This document shows, piece after piece, positions 1-5,183 of a stretch of DNA of 5,183 nucleotides. This DNA comes from Lachnospiraceae bacterium (GTDB taxonomy: Bacteria > Bacillota > Clostridia > Lachnospirales > Lachnospiraceae), in contig JAGAEH010000153.1 in the NCBI GenBank assembly GCA_017613225.1, positions 1 to 5,183 of the forward strand, given 5' to 3'. How positions within the stretch are numbered: the stretch's first letter is position 1; each line of letters begins with the position of its first letter. A program made the position numbers and the translations under genes. Below the pieces are notes generated by a model. It searched no databases. It was not told the origin of the DNA and was given only the letters and a program-made list of their open reading frames with translations.

Positions 1-585
1 CACGGGCTCGTCGCAGACCACGAATTCCGGGTTCAGGGCCAGGGCCCGGGCGATGCAGATGCGCTGGCGCTGGCCGCCGGAGAATTCGTGGGGATAGCGA
101 TCCTTGTGATAGGACTGGAGGCCGCAGTTGTCCATGATGCGGTCCAGATAGTCGTTATACTCGGCGTTGCTGACCAGATGGTGCTCCCGCACCGCCTCGC
201 CGATGATCTCGCCCACCGGCAGCCGGGGGCTGAGGGAGGAGAAGGGATCCTGAAAGATGATCTGCATTTTGGTGCGCAGCTCGTGCATCTCCCTGCGATC
301 CAGATCGTAGACCTCGCGGCCCTCGAACAGCACCTGCCCGCCGGTCTTCTCCCCGGACAGGCGCAGGATGGTGCGGCCGGTGGTGGTCTTGCCGCAGCCG
401 GACTCGCCCACCAGACCCATGGTGGAGCCCCGCTTCAGGTTGAAGGTGACCCCGTCCACGGCCTTGACGTAGCCCGTGGTGCGGCCGAACATACCGTCCT
501 TGATGGGGAAGTATTTCTTCAGGGCGTTGACCTGGAGGATGCATTCCGGGTCCGGCGTAAGGGGCGTATAATCCAGGTCCGTCAT
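1..585 (-). CDS. oppF: OppF/DppF-type ABC transporter ATP-binding protein, 3' part missing
   Basis: Second ATPase of the peptide importer; it pairs with OppD in the cytoplasm and hydrolyses ATP to drive uptake. The frame is open from the ATG at 585 to the window edge (195 codons, no stop), so about 40% of a usual ~320-residue protein is missing. Visible in order: A-loop aromatic Tyr25 in KKYFPIKDG, a typical OppF entry motif; Walker A GESGCGKT (60-67); Q-loop Gln112 in [13 protein letters not shown]; signature FSGGQRQR (168-175); Walker B FVVCDEP (188-194) with catalytic Glu193. The H-loop and C-terminal oligopeptide-transporter domain lie beyond the window. The start codon overlaps the oppD stop (ATGA, 582-585), which implies translational coupling, and AAAGGAGG lies 10 nt upstream. 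A shadow ATG at 595 is out of frame and touches the Shine-Dalgarno sequence, so it is not used. Family assignment is firm; substrate is unknown. Confidence 0.95.
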   Translation of the reverse strand, partial: MTDLDYTPLTPDPECILQVNALKKYFPIKDGMFGRTTGYVKAVDGVTFNLKRGSTMGLVGESGCGKTTTGRTILRLSGEKTGGQVLFEGREVYDLDRREMHELRTKMQIIFQDPFSSLSPRLPVGEIIGEAVREHHLVSNAEYNDYLDRIMDNCGLQSYHKDRYPHEFSGGQRQRICIARALALNPEFVVCDEPV

Positions 586-1730
586 GCTTGTTCATCCTCC
601 TTTACGTCGTAGAGATAGCAGCTCACGCTGTGGGTCGGCGACAGGCGTATCTCCTCTGGGTAGCCGCCGGCGCACCTGCCCACGCAGGATTCGCAGCGAT
701 CCTTGAAATAGCAGTAGTCCGGCATATTGATGGGGTTGGGCACCTTGCCCGGGATAGAATAGAGCTTTTCCACCCTTTTGCCCACCACCGGCTTGGAGGC
801 CATGAGGCCGATGGTATAGGGATGGGCGGGCTCTTTGAAGATCTCCTCCGCCGTGCCCTTTTCCACCACGCGGCCGGCGTACATGACCACCACGTAGTCC
901 GCCATCTCGGCGATGACGCCCAGATCGTGAGTGATGATCATGATGGAGGAATTGATCTGATCCTTCAGGCTGCGCAGCAGATCCAGGATCTGGGCCTGGA
1001 TGGTGACGTCCAGCGCCGTGGTAGGCTCGTCGGCGATGATGATCCGGGGGTCGCAGGCCAGGGCCATGGCAATCATGGCGCGCTGGCGCATACCGCCGGA
1101 GAGCTCGTGGGGGTACATTTTGTACACGCCTTCGGCATTGGCGATGCCCACCATCTGCAGCAGCTCCACCGTGCGGGAGCGGATCTCGCTGTCGCTGTGG
1201 TTCGTCCAGTGCAGCTGCAGCACCTCGTCGATCTGAGCGCCGATGCGGAACACCGGGTTGAGGCTGGTCATGGGCTCCTGGAAGATCATGCTCATATAGT
1301 TGCCGCGGAGCTTCTGCATGACGTCCAGCGGCGTTTTGGTGATGTCGTAGGCCTTTTCGCCCAGGTTGAGGCGGATGCTGCCGTCCACGATCTGGCCCAC
1401 CGGCCGCTGCAGCAGCTGCATGATGGAAAGGCTGGTCACGCTTTTGCCGCAGCCGGATTCGCCCACCACGCCCACGGTCTTGCCCCGGGGCACGTCGAAG
1501 CTGACGCCGTCCACGGCTTTGGAGGTGCCGATATCGGTAAAGAAATAGGTACGCAGGCCCTCGATCTCCAGCGCGTTGGCCGGATCCCGCATGGTGGTGA
1601 GGTATTCGGATTCCGGCACGTTTTTGCGCTTGTAGCGCTTTTCGTATTCTTTGGTTATCTTACGGTTCTCCCGCGAGATGCGCCGGGATTCCCGGGCGGA
1701 CATATAGCCGGATTCTTTGTTCTTTGCCAT
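582..1730 (-). CDS. oppD: OppD/DppD-type ABC transporter ATP-binding protein
   Basis: Complete 382-residue ATPase subunit of the peptide importer, acting at the cytoplasmic face with OppF. Motifs in order: A-loop region LRTYFFT (59-65); Walker A GESGCGKS (90-97); Q-loop Gln151 in [11 protein letters not shown]; signature LSGGMRQR (210-217); Walker B IIIADEP (230-236) with catalytic Glu235; D-loop ALD (239-241); H-loop His268 in ITHDLG. The C-terminal oligopeptide/dipeptide domain starts with AHPYTIGLM (302-310) and carries Cys340, Cys346, Cys353 and Cys371 in the spacing known to bind a 4Fe-4S cluster in related Dpp/Opp ATPases, plus an extra Cys349. All ATPase residues are intact. Odd feature: about 50 strongly basic, charged residues precede the usual start of the ABC domain ([10 protein letters not shown]). 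The ATG at 1730 is supported by a perfect AAGGAGG 7 nt upstream; Met47, which would give a normal-length protein, has no ribosome binding site. The gene begins 13 nt after oppC and overlaps oppF by 4 nt. Confidence 0.96.
   Translation of the reverse strand: MAKNKESGYMSARESRRISRENRKITKEYEKRYKRKNVPESEYLTTMRDPANALEIEGLRTYFFTDIGTSKAVDGVSFDVPRGKTVGVVGESGCGKSVTSLSIMQLLQRPVGQIVDGSIRLNLGEKAYDITKTPLDVMQKLRGNYMSMIFQEPMTSLNPVFRIGAQIDEVLQLHWTNHSDSEIRSRTVELLQMVGIANAEGVYKMYPHELSGGMRQRAMIAMALACDPRIIIADEPTTALDVTIQAQILDLLRSLKDQINSSIMIITHDLGVIAEMADYVVVMYAGRVVEKGTAEEIFKEPAHPYTIGLMASKPVVGKRVEKLYSIPGKVPNPINMPDYCYFKDRCESCVGRCAGGYPEEIRLSPTHSVSCYLYDVKEDEQA
596..603 (-). promoter_or_regulatory. ribosome binding site of oppF
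   Basis: AAAGGAGG lies inside the end of oppD, 10 nt before the ATG at 585. It supports that start and rules out the out-of-frame ATG at 595, which directly abuts it. Confidence 0.85.
1581..1730 (-). other. basic, charged N-terminal extension of OppD
   Basis: Residues 1-50 of OppD come before the point where most family members begin. They contain 15 Lys/Arg and several Glu, with clusters such as [12 protein letters not shown] and EKRYKRK, and no motif I recognise. The composition suggests a charged helix, possibly a coiled coil or a contact with acidic lipid headgroups or RNA; that role is inference. The strong ribosome binding site at 1738-1744 indicates that the extension is translated. 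Confidence 0.7.
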
Positions 1731-1737
1731 ATCTCTG

Positions 1738-1744
1738 CCTCCTT
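1738..1744 (-). promoter_or_regulatory. ribosome binding site of oppD
   Basis: A perfect AAGGAGG lies 7 nt before the ATG at 1730, and its first base is the last base of the oppC TGA stop. It supports the long form of OppD over a start at Met47. Confidence 0.88.
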
Positions 1745-3321
1745 CAGCGCTTCATTTTGGGATCGAAAGCGTCCCGCAGGCCGTCGCCGACGATGTTGAA
1801 GGCCAGAACCGTAATGAGCAGCAGCACGCCGGCGGGGATCCAGATGAACCAGTAGTTGGTCAGAACGAAGGTGTCGTTGACGTCGTTGATGATGTTGCCC
1901 CAGGAGGCGAAGGGGAAGCGCACGCCCAGACCCAGGAAGGACAGGGTGGCCTCGGTGATGATGGTATCGCCCAGACCCATAGTCATCTTGACGATGAGCT
2001 GCGGGATGACGTTGGGTATCAGATGGCGGAAGATGCGCTTGGATACCGAGATGTCGCAGGCTTCCGTTGCGGTCATGAATTCCTGCTCCCGCAGGGAGAG
2101 GATCTGGCCGCGCACCAGACGGGCCACGGCGGGCCAGCCCAGGAAGCCCAGGATCAGCATCAGGTAGACCATTCGCACCAGCGAGTCCACGTTGGCCGCG
2201 TCCATAGCCGCGCCCAGAATTATGATGATGGGCAGCGACGGTATACAGTAGAACACGTCCACGATGCGCATGATCAGATTGTCGATCCAGCCGCCGAAGT
2301 AGCCGGAAATACCGCCCAGGATGATGCCCAGCAGGGATTCGATGAGGACGACGATGAAGCCGATCATCAGGGAGATGCGGCCGCCGTACATCAGGCGGGT
2401 CAGCATGTCCATGCCGTTGCGGTCCGTGCCCAGCCAGTGCTCTTTAGAGGGGAAGGAATAGGTGTCGAAGACGCGGGTGGCCTTCTCCTGCTTCACGTTC
2501 CACATCTTCTTGGCCGCGTCGTAGGACAGGATGTAGTCGAAGGTGCCCTTGTCGGGATAGGTGTAGCTGAAAGAGGTCTCCCTGGCCTCCACCGCCTCGA
2601 TCAGCTGGATCTTGAAATCGCGGCTGAAAAAGACGTCGTTCATCAGGGGCCGGATGATATAGTCGCTTACGTAGCCCACCTCGTCGCCGGCGTTATAGAT
2701 CACGCCGTCCTCGTCCATGGTGAACTCCGTGCCTTCGCTTTGGAAGGAGGTCTCGCCCTTTGCGTGGGCCAGCAGGGCCGCCTGGGTGAAGGCGAAGGAG
2801 AAGCTCTCCCCTGCTTTCGAGGAGTTGACCAGCTCCTTGCTGGCGATGCCCACCACCTGTCCGCCGACGGAGACGACGTAGAAGTCGTCGTCGACCTTTT
2901 CCAGATCGTAGTCCCAGCCGTTGTAGCTGAAGCTCGTATTGCCGCGGGTGATGTTCAGCAGGGTCTGTGCCTGCACAGGGCCTTTGAACAGGTCGGGATC
3001 AGCCACGGTGTAGACGAATTCCTCGTTGTGGATGACGCCGGCGTAATCCTTGGCCTGGATATCCTCGCGGTAGAACTTTTGATCCTGTTTGTAGGGGGAG
3101 ATAATGCCGCCCAGGAAGGAAAAGAGGAACATGATCAGCAGGATGACCATGCCGGTGACGGCCAGGCGGTTGCGGAAGAAGCGCTTGGCCACCAGAGTGC
3201 CGGGGGACAGGATCTTTACCCGGCGGTCGTCGTTGAGGGAATACTGCTCTTTATTGCCATTGTTGTCGATACTGTTATTGTTACCGCCGGTCACGGGGAC
3301 GTCGTTTTGCTGTTCGCTCAT
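1744..3321 (-). CDS. oppC: OppC/DppC-type ABC transporter permease with large extracytoplasmic insertion
   Basis: Second membrane subunit of the importer, forming the translocation path with OppB. At 525 residues it is much longer than the ~300 usual for OppC. Layout: polar Asn-rich cytoplasmic tail (1-50); TM1 about 52-74; insert about 80-289 with three related units; conserved core entry HWLGTDRNGMDMLTRLMYGG (295-314); TM segments near 317-340, 352-372, 382-404, 436-460 and 491-512; C-terminal GDGLRDAFDPKMKR, a classic OppC ending. The EAA loop that docks on the ATPase is EQEFMTATEACDISVSKRIF (412-431) followed by RHLIPN; its usual glycine is Asp423. TM1 should exit the cell, putting the insert outside, near the docked binding protein. 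There is no frame break: codon use and frame continue through the insert. The ATG at 3321 has AAGGGGGTGA upstream, overlapping the oppB stop. The gene lies 12 nt after oppB and 13 nt before oppD. Identity as an OppC permease is firm; the insert's function is unknown. Confidence 0.95.
   Translation of the reverse strand: MSEQQNDVPVTGGNNNSIDNNGNKEQYSLNDDRRVKILSPGTLVAKRFFRNRLAVTGMVILLIMFLFSFLGGIISPYKQDQKFYREDIQAKDYAGVIHNEEFVYTVADPDLFKGPVQAQTLLNITRGNTSFSYNGWDYDLEKVDDDFYVVSVGGQVVGIASKELVNSSKAGESFSFAFTQAALLAHAKGETSFQSEGTEFTMDEDGVIYNAGDEVGYVSDYIIRPLMNDVFFSRDFKIQLIEAVEARETSFSYTYPDKGTFDYILSYDAAKKMWNVKQEKATRVFDTYSFPSKEHWLGTDRNGMDMLTRLMYGGRISLMIGFIVVLIESLLGIILGGISGYFGGWIDNLIMRIVDVFYCIPSLPIIIILGAAMDAANVDSLVRMVYLMLILGFLGWPAVARLVRGQILSLREQEFMTATEACDISVSKRIFRHLIPNVIPQLIVKMTMGLGDTIITEATLSFLGLGVRFPFASWGNIINDVNDTFVLTNYWFIWIPAGVLLLITVLAFNIVGDGLRDAFDPKMKR
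2482..2985 (-). repeat. three diverged ~60-residue tandem units inside OppC
   Basis: Residues 113-280 of OppC, read by eye, form three units. Each has a helix-like stretch followed by a strand motif: PVQAQTLLNITRGNTSFSY (115-133), FTQAALLAHAKGETSFQS (178-195) and FKIQLIEAVEARETSFSY (236-253). The shared pattern is Q-x(2,3)-L/I-x(5,7)-[N/E]-T-S-F, with T-S-F at 129-131, 191-193 and 249-251 (spacing 62 and 58). After T-S-F come acidic, aromatic beta-like stretches, for example NGWDYDLEKVDDDFYVVS in unit 1 and SEGTEFTMDEDGVIYN in unit 2, then a VVGIAS/EVGYVS element in units 1 and 2. The repeats are at protein level; the DNA has diverged. That they arose by duplication is inference. Confidence 0.6.
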
Positions 3322-3325
3322 CTGC

Positions 3326-3335
3326 TCACCCCCTT
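3326..3335 (-). promoter_or_regulatory. ribosome binding site of oppC
   Basis: AAGGGGGTGA matches the anti-Shine-Dalgarno complement AAGGAGGTGA except at one base, with the G-run 7 nt before the ATG at 3321. Its first two bases are part of the oppB TAA stop, so ribosomes ending on oppB can reload on oppC. Confidence 0.75.
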
Positions 3336-4320
3336 ACGAGATCCGGACGCGGGGATCGACCACCACGTACAGGATATCCGCCAACAGGTTGCCCAGCAGG
3401 GTCAGCACGGCCATGAACATTAGATAGAACATGGAAAATGGGATGTCGCCGCTGACCATGGACTGGTAGGAAGCGTAGCCGATGCCGGGGATGCTGAACA
3501 GCTGCTCCGTGATGAGGGCGCCGGCGAACAGCCCCGGCAGAGAGGCGCCGACGATGGTGACGATGGGGATGAGGGTGTTGCGGAAGGCGTGGTGATAGAT
3601 GACCTTGCGTTCGGACAGGCCCTTGGCCCGGGCGGTGCGGATGTAATCGGAGTTCAGCACCTCCAGCATGTTGGTGCGGGTGTAGCGCATCAGCGCGCCC
3701 ATGCTCACCACCACCAGCACGATGATGGGCATGACCAGATGCTCCGCCTTATCCAGGAACTGCCCCCAGGAGGACAGCTGATTATAGTTGCGCCCCACCA
3801 GGCCGTAGAGATCGAACCAGCCCAGCTTCACGGCGAACACCAGCTTCATCAGGGAGGCGAAGAAGAAGGTCGGCAAACTGATGCCCGCCAGCGCCACGAT
3901 GGAAATGGCATAGTCGGTTTTGGAGTATTGCCGGGTCGCGGCGATGATGCCCAGAGGTATGGCCACCAGCAGCTCGATGAGGAAGCTCACCGAGCCCATG
4001 GCAAAGCTCAGCCACACCGTATCGTGGAACTTCTTGACCACCGGCACGGTCCAGCGCCAGCTGTCGCCGAATTCGCCCCGCAGCATACTGCCCAGCCAGC
4101 CGAAAAAGCCGGGGATGATGCCCTTGTCCATATTGTAGGACGCGGCCAGCTGAGCCATCCATTCCTCGAAGCTTTTGGAGCCGGGCTGCATGGACTTCTG
4201 CCGGGCCATAGTCTCGATGTAACTGGTGGGCAGGGCGCGCATGAGAGCATAGATGATGAAGGCCACGAAGAACAGGATCACTATGCTCAAAAGAATACGT
4301 TTCAGGATATACTTTCGCAC
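3334..4320 (-). CDS. oppB: OppB/DppB-type ABC transporter permease
   Basis: First membrane subunit of the importer, 328 residues, the normal length for the family. TM1 is at about 8-28 and starts right after the typical MRKYILKRIL N-terminus. An extracytoplasmic stretch follows, with the conserved GEFGDSWRWTVPVVKKF (82-98). Further TM segments lie near 101-127, 137-165, 196-212, 250-272 and 297-321. The EAA loop, which contacts the ATPase, is SDYIRTARAKGLSERKVIYH (224-243), with its glycine kept at 234. TEQLFSIPGIGY (271-282) and the ending VVDPRVRIS are both hallmarks of OppB-type permeases. The start is GTG at 4320, chosen because AAGGAG sits 7 nt upstream and the N-terminal sequence matches the family. 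It is the first gene after the terminator that follows the binding-protein gene, so its expression probably depends on read-through or on a promoter I could not identify. Confidence 0.96.
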   Translation of the reverse strand: MRKYILKRILLSIVILFFVAFIIYALMRALPTSYIETMARQKSMQPGSKSFEEWMAQLAASYNMDKGIIPGFFGWLGSMLRGEFGDSWRWTVPVVKKFHDTVWLSFAMGSVSFLIELLVAIPLGIIAATRQYSKTDYAISIVALAGISLPTFFFASLMKLVFAVKLGWFDLYGLVGRNYNQLSSWGQFLDKAEHLVMPIIVLVVVSMGALMRYTRTNMLEVLNSDYIRTARAKGLSERKVIYHHAFRNTLIPIVTIVGASLPGLFAGALITEQLFSIPGIGYASYQSMVSGDIPFSMFYLMFMAVLTLLGNLLADILYVVVDPRVRIS

Positions 4321-4327
4321 GCTTCTT

Positions 4328-4333
4328 CTCCTT
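4328..4333 (-). promoter_or_regulatory. ribosome binding site of oppB
   Basis: AAGGAG lies 7 nt before the GTG at 4320. It decides the start of oppB, since the start codon is not ATG. Confidence 0.85.
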
Positions 4334-4359
4334 AGGTTCCCTAGGTCGTTGCAGGTCTT

Positions 4360-4412
4360 TTTTCAGTGCTCAAGCCCCCGCCCGCTTCCGGCGGGAGCTT
4401 CAAAACTGAAAA
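4360..4412 (-). other. second stem-loop in the leader of oppB, pairing with the terminator U-tract
   Basis: The outer stem is TTTTCAGT (4360-4367) with ACTGAAAA (4405-4412), 8 bp. After a small 4x4 internal loop come AAGC/GCTT (4372-4375 with 4397-4400), a single C/A mismatch, and CCCGCC/GGCGGG (4377-4382 with 4390-4395) closing a 7-nt loop. On the minus strand the 5' arm is the U-tract of the terminator just upstream. It has no U-tract of its own downstream, so it is not a second terminator. A role in mRNA processing or protection is possible but is inference. Confidence 0.55.
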
Positions 4413-4442
4413 CGGGGGCGGATAGACAGTCTATCCGCCCCC
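4401..4442 (-). terminator. intrinsic terminator between binding-protein gene and oppB
   Basis: A perfect 13-bp inverted repeat (GGGGGCGGATAGA, 4414-4426, with TCTATCCGCCCCC, 4430-4442) has a 3-nt loop. On the minus strand it is followed at once by GTTTTCAGTTTTG, an interrupted U-tract. It starts 11 nt after the binding-protein stop. The G+C-rich stem and U-tract fit rho-independent termination. The U-run is broken by CAG, which may allow read-through into oppBCDF. The plus strand has no T-tract on its side, so it looks one-directional. Confidence 0.85.
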
Positions 4443-4453
4443 TGATTCCGCGT

Positions 4454-5183
4454 TTAGTTCAATTCCAGATTCTGGATCTCCGGCAGCCAGCCGTAGTAGG
4501 TGGTGATGTCGGGAGTCACGGTATCCATATTGATACGCTCAGTGGAGAAAACGAAAGCGTTCTGCCGCTGATAGACAGGGATCTCCACGGCCCAGTCCAC
4601 GATGATGTCCAGGCAGCTCTTGTACATCTGCTTACGGAAGGACTGATCCAGGCTCTCTCTGGCTTCCAGGATCAGCTGATCCAGTTCCGGATCGGCGATA
4701 TCGTACATATAGTTGGAGCCGCCGGGATTGCCGCCCTGACTGCCGGAGTAGTAAACCTGATACATATCCGGATCGGGAGTGGCGCCCCAGGCAGCGCACC
4801 ACATGGGCACCTGGTCGGCATCCAGGCCGTCCCACAGGTCAGCGGAATTGGCCAGGTCCTTGACGATGAGCTCGATACCGATCTTAGCCAGAGCGTCGCT
4901 GGCCAGGTTCAGCATCATGAAGGAGGGGTGATCGCCGGCGCCGTCGGCGGGGATCCACACTTCGTAGCTCATGGCAGCGCCTTCGGGAGCGGCGGTGACT
5001 TTGCCGTCAGCCACGGTGTAGCCGGCAGCTTCGAAGTAACCCAGAGCGGCTTCCAGCGCGGCGGCCTCGCGGGCGTCGGCGTCCATGTCGGAGGTGTAGA
5101 TGTCGTTGCCGTTCACGTCCTTGGAGAAGGCGATGGCGTAATCGGCGTCAGTGGACTGAGGAGCAGCCCAGGAAGTGTTGGAG
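4454..5183 (-). CDS. extracellular solute-binding protein, family 5 (OppA/DppA-like), N-terminus missing
   Basis: C-terminal 242 codons of the importer's binding protein, usually a lipoprotein of about 550-600 residues that catches the ligand outside the cell and hands it to OppB/OppC. The frame stays open to the window edge, so no internal codon is the real start (a GTG at 5116 is internal). Family features include SNTSWAAPQSTDADYAIAFS near the window edge, ALAKIGIELIVKDL in the second lobe, the WGATPDPDMYQVYYSG segment, a Gly/Asn-rich GGNPGGSNYMYDIADPELD run, and AVEIPVYQRQNAFVFS, all typical of clostridial family 5 proteins. The mature protein is acidic, as usual for a secreted protein. 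The signal peptide and lipobox lie outside the window. Its position first in the operon and the terminator 11 nt after its stop fit expression in excess of the permeases. Ligand unknown: peptides are likely, but this family also includes binders of nickel, glutathione and sugars. Confidence 0.92.
   Translation of the reverse strand, partial: SNTSWAAPQSTDADYAIAFSKDVNGNDIYTSDMDADAREAAALEAALGYFEAAGYTVADGKVTAAPEGAAMSYEVWIPADGAGDHPSFMMLNLASDALAKIGIELIVKDLANSADLWDGLDADQVPMWCAAWGATPDPDMYQVYYSGSQGGNPGGSNYMYDIADPELDQLILEARESLDQSFRKQMYKSCLDIIVDWAVEIPVYQRQNAFVFSTERINMDTVTPDITTYYGWLPEIQNLELN

Noticed and set aside
155..595. Minus-strand frame starting at the ATG at 595
   Set aside because: It is out of frame with OppF, begins directly at the Shine-Dalgarno bases, and lacks ABC motifs; the true frame from 585 carries all of them.
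1590..1592. Met47 as an alternative OppD start giving a normal-length protein
   Set aside because: No Shine-Dalgarno sequence precedes it, while the upstream ATG at 1730 has a perfect one.
1717..3423. Long plus-strand open frame (568 codons) opposite oppC, with similar ones at 588-1799, 3589-4335 and 88-612
   Set aside because: Each lies antisense to a well-recognised transporter gene. The translations are rich in His, Asp, Gln and Val with no family signature, as expected of a mirror of GC-rich coding sequence, and none has a convincing ribosome binding site.
4330..4345. Imperfect palindrome around CCTAGG next to the oppB ribosome binding site, as an operator or RNA switch
   Set aside because: Only a few base pairs can form and the arms differ in length; this is within chance expectation.
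4321..4400. A separate promoter for oppBCDF downstream of the terminator
   Set aside because: A TTGAGC (4365-4370, minus strand) resembles a -35 box, but no TATAAT-like -10 follows at suitable spacing. Read-through is the simpler reading.
5114..5116. GTG as the start of the binding-protein gene
   Set aside because: The same frame stays open upstream to the window edge with family-typical sequence, so this is an internal valine codon.
4454..5183. Assigning a specific ligand such as nickel, glutathione or a named peptide
   Set aside because: Only the C-terminal part of the binding protein is present and no adjacent peptidase, metal enzyme or regulator gives context.

Overview
The window is one operon, read entirely on the minus strand. 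It encodes an oligopeptide/dipeptide-type (Opp/Dpp, peptide/nickel family) ABC importer. In transcription order, right to left: the C-terminal 242 codons of an extracellular solute-binding protein (4454-5183, 5' end outside the window); a 133-bp gap holding an intrinsic terminator and a second hairpin; an OppB-type permease (3334-4320); an OppC-type permease (1744-3321); an OppD-type ATPase (582-1730); and the first 195 codons of an OppF-type ATPase (1-585), cut off at Walker B. Junctions are tight: 12 nt between oppB and oppC, 13 nt between oppC and oppD, and an ATGA overlap between oppD and oppF. Each complete gene start has a recognisable Shine-Dalgarno sequence, mostly of the strong AAGGAGG type.

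How the parts work together: the binding protein captures the ligand outside the cell and delivers it to the OppB/OppC membrane heterodimer, while OppD and OppF hydrolyse ATP in the cytoplasm to drive import. The terminator directly after the binding-protein gene suggests that this gene is expressed in excess of the membrane and ATPase genes, which would depend on read-through. The ligand cannot be assigned from this sequence; peptides are the default for the family.

Organism: high GC (about 60% by eye), strong AGGAGG ribosome binding sites and the style of the binding protein suggest a GC-rich member of the Clostridia (Oscillospiraceae/Ruminococcaceae-like gut Firmicutes). This is inference and no marker gene is present.

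Most of the window is a standard importer. The unusual part is OppC: at 525 residues it is far longer than the usual ~300, because about 210 residues are inserted between TM1 and the conserved permease core. By eye the insert is built from three diverged tandem units of about 60 residues, each with a short helix-like segment followed by an [N/E]-T-S-F strand motif, and it should lie outside the membrane next to the binding protein. Other oddities are an Asp at the usually glycine position of the OppC EAA loop, a 50-residue basic N-terminal extension on OppD, an Asn-rich N-terminal tail on OppC, and a second stem-loop that pairs with the terminator's U-tract. I saw no RNA genes, mobile elements, CRISPR arrays or convincing promoters.
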